Shown one piece after another: positions 1 to 7,805 of a stretch of DNA of 55,082 bases. Position numbers and translations under genes: made by a program. The DNA comes from a bacterium (GTDB lineage: Bacteria > 4484-113 > JAFGCY01). The first letter of the stretch is position 1, and every line of letters starts with the position of its first letter. The notes under the pieces were generated by a model. It had not been told where the DNA came from, ran no database searches, and worked only from the letters and a program-made list of their open reading frames with translations. Where the stretch lies: assembly GCA_020849855.1 (NCBI GenBank), contig JADZFO010000036.1:1-55082 (forward strand), given 5' to 3'.

Positions 1-122
1 AGAACAGCGTTGTCGGCATCACCTATTTCCTGAACAAGATGCACAACGCCTTCGGCTTCTTCATCCCGGCCGCCAAGGACGACATGAGCAAGATCCAGAT
101 CGACTGGACCTTCAAGTTCTAG
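1..122 (+). CDS. C-terminal end of an outer-membrane beta-barrel (porin-like) protein, partial
   Basis: Only the last 39 codons are in the window, read in the frame that stops at 120-122 (TAG). The peptide is amphipathic and ends in IQIDWTFKF. A terminal strand of alternating hydrophobic residues ending in Phe is the signal recognised by the BamA machinery for outer-membrane porins. I infer a beta-barrel and therefore a diderm cell; the family (porin, OmpA-like barrel, carbohydrate porin) cannot be decided from this fragment. A strong terminator follows 40 nt downstream, so this is the last gene of its transcript. Confidence 0.6.
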   Translation, partial: NSVVGITYFLNKMHNAFGFFIPAAKDDMSKIQIDWTFKF

Positions 123-576
123 TCAGCGTCCGGCTGAGAGATCAGCTGAATCAGGACTAAACGGGGCGGGAGCAATCCCGCCCCTTTCTTTTGCCTGCGC
201 AGTGCGCAGGCTGTGCTATTTAGAACGGCAGACAGCAGAGCCCACTGCCATTGAAGGCAGCAGTGCAGAGCTGCGTGTGTGAAGAGACCGTCCTAAGGCC
301 CTGGGCAGAGCCGAGGCCGGAAGCGCTGTACGAACGCCGGCGTCCATGCCGGATCCTGCTGAGTTACTCTGGTGGGCAACCGGTCCTGGCAGGCTGCGCA
401 GGCAGGGCGCCAGGGCCCGGCGCAGTGTGAAGCTTGAGAGCCAAGGTAAAGCAAAGCCAGCAGGGTTAAGCTCTGCGTCCAGTCTTTGGGCTCAGGGGCG
501 AGCTGCATGCACAGGCCTGCAGCTTCAGCCTCGTTTGCTGCTGCGCAGAGTCCTATCGGGGTATAGCTGAGCCGTG
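123..576. other. Intergenic stretch without a convincing gene
   Basis: Apart from the terminator, the only clear structure is a perfect palindromic hairpin at 193-211 (GCCTGCGC, loop AGT, GCGCAGGC). Short open frames on both strands (about 70 codons) lack ribosome binding sites, recognisable domains or a -10 box at the usual distance, so I do not call them. Confidence 0.5.
163..192 (+). terminator. Rho-independent terminator of the porin-like gene
   Basis: A perfect 9-bp stem GGGGCGGGA / TCCCGCCCC (163-171, 176-184) closes a GCAA tetraloop and is followed by TTTCTTTT. It has the same design as the terminator at 14488-14516. Confidence 0.93.
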
Positions 577-1023
577 TCAGGCCTGGGCGGTCGGGGTTGA
601 CACCGCGTCTCCGCCGCCGTTCTCGGGGAAGAAGGTCTCGTCGAAGAGGTCCTGGGCCATGAAGAGCACCTCGATGGCCTCGGCAAGGGGCTGGGCCACC
701 AGGCCTTCCATCGGTATGTTGACCGTGGCGTAAATCAGCTCCTCGTCGGGATCCATGCAGTAGGCCCCCGTGGGCAGCTCGCCGTTCATCGCCATCAGTT
801 CCTTGAGCATGACCAGCGCGCCGTCCTGCTGCAGCTCGTCGATGTAGACCATCAGGCGCAGATAATGGCCGGCCTCGGTGGGATAGAGGATGCCGGTGAG
901 CATCTCACCATCCGCGCTGTCCGGGCTGAGGTCGTAGCGGATGACGCCCTCTTCCTGCTCTTCCTTCTGAAAGCTGACCGCCAATTCACCCAAGAGGGCT
1001 TCCAGCGCCAGAGCTGCGTCCAT
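577..1023 (-). CDS. YbjN / type III chaperone-fold-like small acidic protein
   Basis: 148 residues, strongly acidic. The pattern in the middle (LRLMVYIDEL, then a helix with LKELMAMNGELPTGAY, then a strand LIYATVNIPM and a helix with LAEAIEVLF) resembles the YbjN / CesT-like fold, in which small proteins act as chaperones or sensory accessory factors. The start ATG (1023-1021) overlaps the TAA stop of the acetyl-CoA synthase-like gene (1025-1023) as TAATG, so it is translated by coupling and probably acts with that protein, perhaps as its chaperone. That role is inference; the fold call rests on pattern recognition only. The C-terminal 15 residues look disordered. Confidence 0.6.
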   Translation of the reverse strand: MDAALALEALLGELAVSFQKEEQEEGVIRYDLSPDSADGEMLTGILYPTEAGHYLRLMVYIDELQQDGALVMLKELMAMNGELPTGAYCMDPDEELIYATVNIPMEGLVAQPLAEAIEVLFMAQDLFDETFFPENGGGDAVSTPTAQA

Positions 1024-2759
1024 TACTTCCTCCAGGCGGAAAGGTGGCTTTTCAGCCCCGCCATGTTGATACAGTCGTTTTCGGTGGCGATCTGCTCGCT
1101 GCTTATTTTAAGCCTCGCCTTGAGGCTGGCGTTCATCCAGGCCACGCGGGCCACACCGCCCTCGGCGGCCAAAAAGCGCGGGCTGAGCACATAGCTTTCG
1201 CTGATGCCCATGTAGCCCGGCGACTGGCGGCCGGCCACGCGGGCCAGCAGGGTGTCGAAGGTTTTTCCATCTGGGCTGCGGCCGCTGAAGTCGCGGCTGA
1301 GCAGGTTGAACGCATCCAGCTCGTCAATGAACCAGGCGATCACCTCGGGAATGGCGGTGCTGGGGTGCGGCTGCTCCCGCAGGCTGTGCAGGTTGATACG
1401 CCTCAGGCCCCCCTCGCTGAGGATCTGGGCCAGTTTGTCCACACCAAGGTAGGCGCCGCGCAGCTTGTCTGTCACCGAGCCGCGCTCAACTATGCGCTGC
1501 TCAGTGCTGTGGCTGAAGAGCGCCAGGGTGGCCAGCTCGTCATAGCTGCGGCCGCAGCAGGGCGTGCGGTCGGCAGAGGCGATGCAGAAGGCCTGGGGCA
1601 TATAGCTGCTACAGGAGGAGCAGAGCACCAGGGGGCTGGAATCCTCGCTGCGCCGCCGCAGCTGGTTCTCGCGGTCCTCGCGGTAAGCCAGGATGGCCGG
1701 CCGCAGGCTGGAGATGCGCAGGGGGTCGAAGATCAGGTTCACGCTGATGGTGTTCAGCACGAACTGGCTCTTCAGGGCTTCATAGATGATGCGGCCCAGG
1801 TCGCCGGCTTCCAGGCGGTGCTCATACCAGCGCAGGCGCAGGCGGCCCTGCTCATAGTCCGCGGCCAGCTCGGTGTGTTCATTGATGATGCGAATGATGT
1901 GGCGCTCGATATAGGCGGTGGCTGAGACCGTGACTTCCTTGTCGCCGATGTCAATAATCAGGCCGAGATCCGGGCCCAGGGCGCCGCGCACGTCATAACC
2001 GTCGACGCCGCCGATAGCCCTGACGATGAAAAGGCTGTTCTCAGTGCCGCCGGCCTGCTTGAACTCCAGGCGCTGCTGCTTGGCGCTCAGTCGCGGCAGC
2101 GGCAGGCCCAGCTCGCCGGCAAGCCAGCCGCTGAGGCCGGTGGGCTGGAGGCCCGCGGGTTTGCGCAGGACAGCTACTCCAAGGTACTCCAGCAGGTCAA
2201 GCATGTAGTTCTCGCTGACCCCCGTGCCGGCATCCAGCAGCAGCCCGGTTCCGCCCTGCGGCTGCGGGCCGGTTGCCACCACCGGGAAGCCGTACTGCAG
2301 CAGCAGGCGGCGCAGCTGGCGCAGGTCGCCGCGCTGCCAGGCAGCGAAGCGCCCGGCCCAGCGCAGGATGAGCTGCAGGAAGGCCAGGCTGTCGGAGGCG
2401 CCGCTGCGGGGCAGGAGCCAGCAGCGCGGCAGCTCCGGCTTCTCCTCGAAGTCAAGGGCCAGATAAACCATATGGCGCAGGATCTCGGGCCGGTTGAACT
2501 GGCGCAGGAACTCGGTCTCGCTGAGGTTGCTTTCAGCCAGGCTGGCCTGGGCATCCGTCAGCTCCCAGATCGCCGGGAGGGCCAGGGGCTCGGTTTCGAT
2601 CCAGGCGCTGAGCTCATTGAGGGCGCGGCCCTGCCAAGGGCGGGCGTCGCAGAGCAGCTCGTTGATCAGCTGGATGCCGTGCGGGTTGACGCGGGCCTGC
2701 TGGAAAGCCGCAGCCACGACGCGGGCATCAATCCCATAGGCCGCCAGCGCTGGCTTCAC
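1023..2759 (-). CDS. Acetyl-CoA synthase-like [4Fe-4S] protein lacking the nickel ligands
   Basis: 578 residues from a GTG start (2759-2757) that overlaps the argS stop as ATGTGA. Residues about 260-578 follow the catalytic domain of the CODH/ACS beta subunit (AcsB/CdhC): DLGLIIDIGDKEV, a long region ending in LCSSC, then SPGYMGI, FLAAEGG, AWM and IATE, all in the family order. Cys380, 383, 392 and 402 have exactly the spacing (0, 3, 12, 22) of the four A-cluster [4Fe-4S] ligands of Moorella AcsB. The Cys-Gly-Cys that holds the proximal and distal nickel aligns without gaps to Thr468-Ala-Ile470. It should therefore bind an iron-sulfur cluster but not the Ni-Ni site, and acetyl-CoA synthesis is unlikely. 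No cooS, acsC, acsD or acsE lies nearby. The N-terminal 250 residues are not recognised. True function unknown. Confidence 0.72.
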   Translation of the reverse strand: MKPALAAYGIDARVVAAAFQQARVNPHGIQLINELLCDARPWQGRALNELSAWIETEPLALPAIWELTDAQASLAESNLSETEFLRQFNRPEILRHMVYLALDFEEKPELPRCWLLPRSGASDSLAFLQLILRWAGRFAAWQRGDLRQLRRLLLQYGFPVVATGPQPQGGTGLLLDAGTGVSENYMLDLLEYLGVAVLRKPAGLQPTGLSGWLAGELGLPLPRLSAKQQRLEFKQAGGTENSLFIVRAIGGVDGYDVRGALGPDLGLIIDIGDKEVTVSATAYIERHIIRIINEHTELAADYEQGRLRLRWYEHRLEAGDLGRIIYEALKSQFVLNTISVNLIFDPLRISSLRPAILAYREDRENQLRRRSEDSSPLVLCSSCSSYMPQAFCIASADRTPCCGRSYDELATLALFSHSTEQRIVERGSVTDKLRGAYLGVDKLAQILSEGGLRRINLHSLREQPHPSTAIPEVIAWFIDELDAFNLLSRDFSGRSPDGKTFDTLLARVAGRQSPGYMGISESYVLSPRFLAAEGGVARVAWMNASLKARLKISSEQIATENDCINMAGLKSHLSAWRK

Positions 2760-4795
2760 ATGGCCTCCGGCAGGGGCAGGGCCAGCAGCCTGAAGCCGGT
2801 GCGCAGAACAGTACGGAAGGCCTCGCAGAGGCCCTGGCGGAAGGCGCGCTCGGGCTGCGGCGCGTCGATGACGCGGCAGTCGCGGTAGAAGTCGCTGAAA
2901 GCGGCCGCCAGGGAGTAGAGATAGTTGCACAGCCCGGCCGGCTCAAAACGCTCGGCGGCCGTCTGGCAGACCGAGGGGAAGCTGGAGAGCCAGCGCGCCA
3001 GTGCGATCTCGGAGGCGTGCAGCTCGTGCACGGCGGTCGGCTGGATGCCATTCCCGCCCTGTTCGAGAGAGGCACCGGCGGTCAGCTTGCCGGCCCGGGC
3101 ATAGGCGTACTGCAGGTAGGGCGCGGCGCGGCCGTCAAAGCTCAAGGCCTGCTCAAAGTCAAAGACAATCTGCTGGTTGCCGCCCACCTGCAGCATGGTG
3201 AACTTGATCGCGGCGAGGGCCACCTTGCGGGCGGTTTCCTGGATCTGCTGCTCCTCGGTGATCAGGCCCTTCTCGCGGATGATCTCTTCCGCGCGGCGCA
3301 CGGCTTCATCCTTCAGCTCACGGTAGGAGACCACTGTGCCCTCACGCGAGGACATCTTGCCTTCGGGCAGCACCACCAGCTCATAGCTGATGTGCCGGCA
3401 GTTCTCGGCGTTGGGGAAGCCCCAGAGCTTCAGGATGCTGAAGACCTGCTCGAAGTAAAGCTTCTGCTCGGCCCCGACCACATAGAGGCTCTCGGCCAGG
3501 GGCTCGCCGGTCTTCTCGCGCACCAGGTCAAACTTGTGCTTGGCCAGGCCGAGCTCCTTGGTCTGGTACAGGCTGGTGCCGTCAGAGCGCAGGATGACCA
3601 TCTTGCCCAGGCGGCGCAGGGTCTTGCCCAGCTGGGCCTCCAGCTCGGCCCTTTCGCCCTCGCGCAGTTCGCGGCCGAGGGCGGTCTCGCGGGCCCTGAT
3701 CTCGCCGGGCAGCAGCCTTCCAAGGTGCTCCTCGAAGTGCACATACAGGCTGCCGGCGTACTTCTCGCTTTCATCCACCTGGGCGATGCCGCGCCGCTTC
3801 AGCTCCTCGGCGGTCTTCTGGCCCAGGCGTGTGTCGTCGACGATGGACTCATAGAACCAGCAGTTCGGGTCGGCGGTGAAATCGACCAGCAGCTCGGCAA
3901 AGATATCGCGAAAGGCGCGGTCGCACTCGTCGCGGGAGCTCTGCCACTGACTGCGGGCCTCGACGGAGCCTTCCTCCCAGTGCGCCAGCCAGGCGCGCAC
4001 CTCGGCCTGCACGGCTTCGCCTCCCTCGGCCTCAAAGCGCGCGTTGGCCGCCTTGTAACAGCGGCCCCAGAAGGCCAGGCGGTCCTGCGGCGCATCGCTG
4101 GCCGCCGGGGCGACCCCCAGCTCCTGCGCATGGGCCGCTCCCCACATGGCCTTCGCCACATGCAGGCCGACATCGCCAAGATAAGTAGCCTTGTAGACAG
4201 TGTGGCCCTGGAACTCCAGCAGGTTGGCGATGGCCTGGCCGATGCTGGCGTTACGCAGGTGGCCGACGTGGAAGTCCTTATGCGTGTTGGGCTGGGCGTA
4301 CTCCACCATGATCCGCCGGGGCATGCAGTCATAACCGCGGTAGCACTCGTCGCCGGGCTGCATGCCGCTGCAGATACCCTGGCCGAAGCGCTCGTCCATG
4401 ACCCGCACTGTGCCGGTGATCATATGCGCCAGGGCCGCGGCGTCATAGTAGAAGTTCAGGTATGGGCCTTCCGCCTCCACCCGTTCAATGTAGGGAAAGC
4501 AGCCCTGGCTGCAGAGCTGCTGCAGTTCCAGCGCCAGCTCCGAGGCCAGCTGCACGCCGGCCTCGCGGCCAAGGTCGATGGCCAGTTTCTTGGCCTCAGC
4601 CTTGCTGAGGCCGGCGCTGGCCGCCTCTATCCGGCTGGCCGCGATCCGCGGCGCCAGGGTGAAACAGACATTGGAGCTGACGCCCCAGGGGCGTGGCTCC
4701 TCAATGGCGCTGAGCTGCGCCTCCAGCCCTTCAAAGCCACGCTCCGCCAGACAGCGGGAGAGGGCTGAGAGGATCTGTTCATAAGCTATCCGCAC
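2756..4795 (-). CDS. argS: Arginyl-tRNA synthetase
   Basis: 679 residues, class Ia arginyl-tRNA synthetase, charging tRNA-Arg in the cytoplasm. The N-terminal Add1-like domain (residues 1-120) is followed by the HIGH-type signature HVGH (176-179) inside YAQPNTHKDFHVGHLRN, the KMSKS-type loop as KMSSREG near residue 478, and a C-terminal anticodon-binding helix bundle containing FSDFYRDCRVI. Length is slightly above the usual 550-600 because of insertions. Translation starts at GTG 4795, with a -10 box TAACAT six bases upstream and no Shine-Dalgarno, so the message is probably leaderless. Its stop overlaps the start of the acetyl-CoA synthase-like gene; argS heads a three-gene coupled operon. 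Confidence 0.95.
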   Translation of the reverse strand: MRIAYEQILSALSRCLAERGFEGLEAQLSAIEEPRPWGVSSNVCFTLAPRIAASRIEAASAGLSKAEAKKLAIDLGREAGVQLASELALELQQLCSQGCFPYIERVEAEGPYLNFYYDAAALAHMITGTVRVMDERFGQGICSGMQPGDECYRGYDCMPRRIMVEYAQPNTHKDFHVGHLRNASIGQAIANLLEFQGHTVYKATYLGDVGLHVAKAMWGAAHAQELGVAPAASDAPQDRLAFWGRCYKAANARFEAEGGEAVQAEVRAWLAHWEEGSVEARSQWQSSRDECDRAFRDIFAELLVDFTADPNCWFYESIVDDTRLGQKTAEELKRRGIAQVDESEKYAGSLYVHFEEHLGRLLPGEIRARETALGRELREGERAELEAQLGKTLRRLGKMVILRSDGTSLYQTKELGLAKHKFDLVREKTGEPLAESLYVVGAEQKLYFEQVFSILKLWGFPNAENCRHISYELVVLPEGKMSSREGTVVSYRELKDEAVRRAEEIIREKGLITEEQQIQETARKVALAAIKFTMLQVGGNQQIVFDFEQALSFDGRAAPYLQYAYARAGKLTAGASLEQGGNGIQPTAVHELHASEIALARWLSSFPSVCQTAAERFEPAGLCNYLYSLAAAFSDFYRDCRVIDAPQPERAFRQGLCEAFRTVLRTGFRLLALPLPEAM

Positions 4796-4801
4796 GCAGC
4801 T

Positions 4802-4807
4802 ATGTTA
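4802..4807 (-). promoter_or_regulatory. -10 box of argS (leaderless type)
   Basis: TAACAT on the minus strand ends six bases before the GTG start, so transcription should begin at or next to the start codon. No clear -35 was seen. Confidence 0.5.
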
Positions 4808-4875
4808 GCAGCCAGAGCCGCTGCGGCCAGTGCGGCAGCCCGCGGGCGGGCCAGTCTCAACCTGAAGGGCCCGAT

Positions 4876-4904
4876 TTGGCTGAAGCGGCCCCACGGACTA
4901 TAAT
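4876..4904 (+). promoter_or_regulatory. Promoter of the SpoIID-domain gene
   Basis: TTGGCT (4876-4881), a 17-base spacer and a perfect TATAAT (4899-4904), ten bases before ATG 4915. The predicted start of transcription leaves a leader of only a few bases. Confidence 0.7.
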
Positions 4905-4914
4905 CCGGCGTTCT

Positions 4915-6897
4915 ATGGCGGACTACCTGAGCAATCAGGGAGCGGGGCGCTTCATACTGACTGGGCCCGTCCTGCTGGGCCTGGCGGCACTGCTGCTGCT
5001 GTGTCTGGGCGCGGCCAAAGCCCGCGTCGACAGCAGCTTCCACGCTGACGACTACACCCAGATCCGCGTGGTGCTTTCCGACTCCAAGACCTATGTCGAG
5101 GTCGGCGGCGCACTGAGCTGGCAGATCAACGGCAAGTACATCTGCGACAGCACCGATGTGGCGGAGATCAAGCTGGTGGACTCCGACACGGTCAAGCTTG
5201 TACTGGGCAAGAAGGGCTGGAGCAACCAGCGGATCGTGGCGGTGCCCAAGAAGGGCTTCCTGCGCTTTGGCGGCCGCGAGTACCGCGGGCGCATGGAGTT
5301 CTATCCCAGCCGCGACGGTGACACGGTGATTGCCCTGAACGTGCTGCCGCTTGAGGATTACCTGCTGGGCGTGGTGCCCGCTGAAATGCCGCCCTCCTGG
5401 CCGGCCGAGGCCCTGAAGTCCCAGGCGGTGGCGGCGCGGACCTATGCGGTCTTTGAAATGCGCGAGAAGCGCACCTCCAGCAAGAGCTATACCTTTGATG
5501 TCTACCCGGATGTCTCCGACCAGGTCTATAAGGGGGTCAGCGGGGAGGACCCGCGGGCCAGCAAGGCCGTGAAGGACACCGCCGGGGTGATCATGACCTG
5601 GCAGGGCAAACCCATCTTCGCGCAGTTCTGCGCGGACTGCGGCGGCAGCACCAAGTGCGGCACGCAGCCCTACCTGCAGGCGGTGCCCTGCTATGCCCCG
5701 GACAGCCCCTATAACGACTGGAGCATCAAGCTGAGCCCCGACAAGCTGTCCTCGCTGGCCCGGGCGGCCGGCGGCAGCGTGGGCACAGTGCGCGAGGTGC
5801 GGGCCGAGAACGACAGCACCAGCGGGCATCTCAAGACCCTGAGCATCGTCGGCGACGGTGGTTCCCAGAGCATCAGCGGCAGCAAGCTGCGGGACATGCT
5901 GGGCCTGAGCACGATGAAGAGCACGCGGGCCTATATCAGCGGCCCGGGCGGATCGGTGCTGGAGCCGCAGAAGCCCAAGTTCGGCCAGAACGCCGCGGGT
6001 AGCAGCCCCGGCAAGCAGCGCGGCCGCCAGCCACTGCCGCGCCAGCCCCAGGAGGCCACGGATGTATTTGCCGCGGCCAGTGGCGGGGCAGCAGATGGCG
6101 ATGGCGACGGCTTCATCCCCGATGCCCTGGATGGGGCAGAGGCCGGCACGCTTGAAAGCGAAGCAAACCGCAGCAGAAGCAAGAAGAGCCCCCCGCGGAC
6201 GGAACGGCGCCAGGCAGTGATGAGCATTGAATTGCCCAGCCTGAGCGAGCTGGAGGATTCCTCCCGGCCAGTGGTGCTGTATGGCAAGGGCATTGCCGAC
6301 CTCAAGCTGCGCAACGCCTTTATCTTCGACGGCCGCAACCTGCGCAAGCCCCTGCAGGTCTGCACCGTGCTGGGTACACAGAGCACGCTGGAGACCCTGG
6401 AGTACGACCTGGCTGTAGAGGATGAAGGCCCCGCTGAGCAGGCTGAAGCTGCTGGTTACGATGAAGAGGAGCCGCTGATTGAAGCGGCGGATATCCAGGA
6501 GCGCCAGGAAAGCGGTGACATAGCCGCAGCGACGCCGGCGCCGCCTGCTGAGCCTGAAACGCCGCAGGAAGCCCGCTTCCAGCTTGAGAAGGCCCCCAAG
6601 TCCGAGATCCCGCCCAGCTCACGGCTGAAGGTGGGCAGCGACGGGATTGTGCTGCGCGGCAGCGGCTATGGCCATGGGGTGGGTTTGTCGCAGTGGGGGG
6701 CCAAGGAACTGGCCAGCCAGGGCCTGGACTATCTGTCGATACTCCTGCACTTCTATTCCGGCGTGGACATCTATACGATCGAGCCGCCGCTGGACAGCAA
6801 GCCCAAGGACAAGGGCAAGAAGAAGAAAACTGCCGAAGCCGAGGAAGCGGAAGCCGGCGAGGCCGTGGATGTCTTTTACAAGCCTTTCCAGCGTTAG
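4915..6897 (+). CDS. SpoIID/LytB-domain cell-wall protein with a large internal insertion
   Basis: 660 residues, N-terminal membrane anchor or signal (about residues 13-36). SpoIID/LytB domains bind or cleave peptidoglycan glycan strands outside the cytoplasmic membrane. The family core is clear: LNVLPLEDYLLGVVPAEMP, ALKSQAVAARTYAV and CGGSTKC near residues 140-250, and the C-terminal half-motif GYGHGVGLSQWGA with YLSILLHFYSG near 583-615. About 245 residues separate the two halves where normal family members have a short linker. This insertion has a D-G-D-G-D stretch, an Arg/Lys-rich part and Pro/Glu-rich disorder. I chose ATG 4915 because it lies just behind a near-consensus promoter; an ATG further upstream would fall inside that promoter. 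The gene is divergent from argS. Confidence 0.85.
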   Translation: MADYLSNQGAGRFILTGPVLLGLAALLLLCLGAAKARVDSSFHADDYTQIRVVLSDSKTYVEVGGALSWQINGKYICDSTDVAEIKLVDSDTVKLVLGKKGWSNQRIVAVPKKGFLRFGGREYRGRMEFYPSRDGDTVIALNVLPLEDYLLGVVPAEMPPSWPAEALKSQAVAARTYAVFEMREKRTSSKSYTFDVYPDVSDQVYKGVSGEDPRASKAVKDTAGVIMTWQGKPIFAQFCADCGGSTKCGTQPYLQAVPCYAPDSPYNDWSIKLSPDKLSSLARAAGGSVGTVREVRAENDSTSGHLKTLSIVGDGGSQSISGSKLRDMLGLSTMKSTRAYISGPGGSVLEPQKPKFGQNAAGSSPGKQRGRQPLPRQPQEATDVFAAASGGAADGDGDGFIPDALDGAEAGTLESEANRSRSKKSPPRTERRQAVMSIELPSLSELEDSSRPVVLYGKGIADLKLRNAFIFDGRNLRKPLQVCTVLGTQSTLETLEYDLAVEDEGPAEQAEAAGYDEEEPLIEAADIQERQESGDIAAATPAPPAEPETPQEARFQLEKAPKSEIPPSSRLKVGSDGIVLRGSGYGHGVGLSQWGAKELASQGLDYLSILLHFYSGVDIYTIEPPLDSKPKDKGKKKKTAEAEEAEAGEAVDVFYKPFQR

Positions 6898-7084
6898 ATC
6901 ATTACTGATGCATCGCCCTCAGTCACGGCTTCATCTCAACCAGACCGGAGCCTGGTAGGTCAACATAATGTATCGGTGGCGGTTAGTTAGCTCTGCTTGT
7001 GCGCGGATAGGCTGACTGACAATCAGGCTGCACGGCCGTGGCCGGACGCACAACAGCCTTCGAGCCTCCCCGTGCCTGCGTCTC

Positions 7085-7675
7085 TTAAGCCGTACGCAGG
7101 GAGCGCAGGGCGCTGATCATCGCCACCGCGTGACTGCTCAGGCCAAGCTGGCGCGCCACACTCTGCTCGTCCAGGCCCTGCTGGATCAGGTTGCTGGCGG
7201 CGGCGGCGCGGCCATCCTCCGGCAGGCTGTGGGTCGGCAGAGGCTCGCTGTTGCCGGCCTGGGGGAGATACCAGTCATCGAGGTCGCTTTCTTCATTGTG
7301 CTGCAGCGCCGGGGCGGCAGCCGCAAAGGCGGCGGCGGGCGCGGGGGCGGGCTGGGTGTTGAGGCTGGCCTGGAAGCTGTGCTGCTGCTGCCGGCCCTCG
7401 GCCTTCAGCTCTTCGAGATCCTGGCGCAGCTTGAAGGCCGCGGCGCGGACTTCACTAAGGGCGGCGGCGGTCTCTTCACGCTTTCTGCGCTCCTGTTCCA
7501 CCAGGCGGCCCAGCAGGTCCTCCAGGCGTTCGAGGCGCAGCGTCTGACGGCGCTCCTCGTCTTCCTGCCGGATCAGATCAAGCGGGTCGTTGCGCTGAAA
7601 CTTGCGCTGCTCATTGAAGAGGTAAACCAGCGCGCCTGATATCAAGGCGAGCATGGCCAAAACCAGAACGTCCAT
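7085..7675 (-). CDS. Membrane-anchored coiled-coil protein with C-terminal helix-turn-helix-like segment
   Basis: 196 residues. A single N-terminal transmembrane helix (about residues 2-20, LVLAMLALISGALVYLF) is followed by a long charged coiled coil (about 25-105), an Ala/Pro-rich linker, and a C-terminal segment QGLDEQSVARQLGLSS that looks like one helix-turn-helix. Such DUF2802/DUF6115-like anchored proteins are widespread and of unknown function. I chose ATG 7675 because GGGGGAAGG lies directly upstream; an in-frame ATG eight codons earlier has no such site. It stands alone between the SpoIID gene and nth. Confidence 0.65.
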   Translation of the reverse strand: MDVLVLAMLALISGALVYLFNEQRKFQRNDPLDLIRQEDEERRQTLRLERLEDLLGRLVEQERRKREETAAALSEVRAAAFKLRQDLEELKAEGRQQQHSFQASLNTQPAPAPAAAFAAAAPALQHNEESDLDDWYLPQAGNSEPLPTHSLPEDGRAAAASNLIQQGLDEQSVARQLGLSSHAVAMISALRSLRTA

Positions 7676-7805
7676 TCCTTCCCCCGATAGCTGCGGCACC
7701 CGGTCACAGCGGTAACGCGGGTACTTTATTACCTGAAGCGCAAATGGTGGTTACAGACAGGTAAAGTCGACGTGACTTGAGGATGAAAACGTTAAAGTCC
7801 CACGC

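Noticed and set aside
293-570. Two short overlapping frames of about 70 codons
   Set aside because: No start signals, no domains, biased composition; probably non-coding.
1023-2759. Functional CODH/ACS (Wood-Ljungdahl) locus
   Set aside because: Only one homologue is present, its nickel ligands are replaced, and no CO dehydrogenase, corrinoid protein or methyltransferase gene is in the window.
2760-2930. N-terminal extension of the ACS-like protein into argS
   Set aside because: It would overlap argS by 170 bases and is Arg/Pro/Leu-rich shadow sequence; the GTG in the ATGTGA overlap is the natural coupled start.
3017-4768. Long open frame (about 580 codons) on the plus strand opposite argS
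   Set aside because: argS on the minus strand has all family motifs. The opposite frame shows no domain, is Leu/Ala/Gly/Val-rich as expected for a GC-rich shadow, and has no ribosome binding site.
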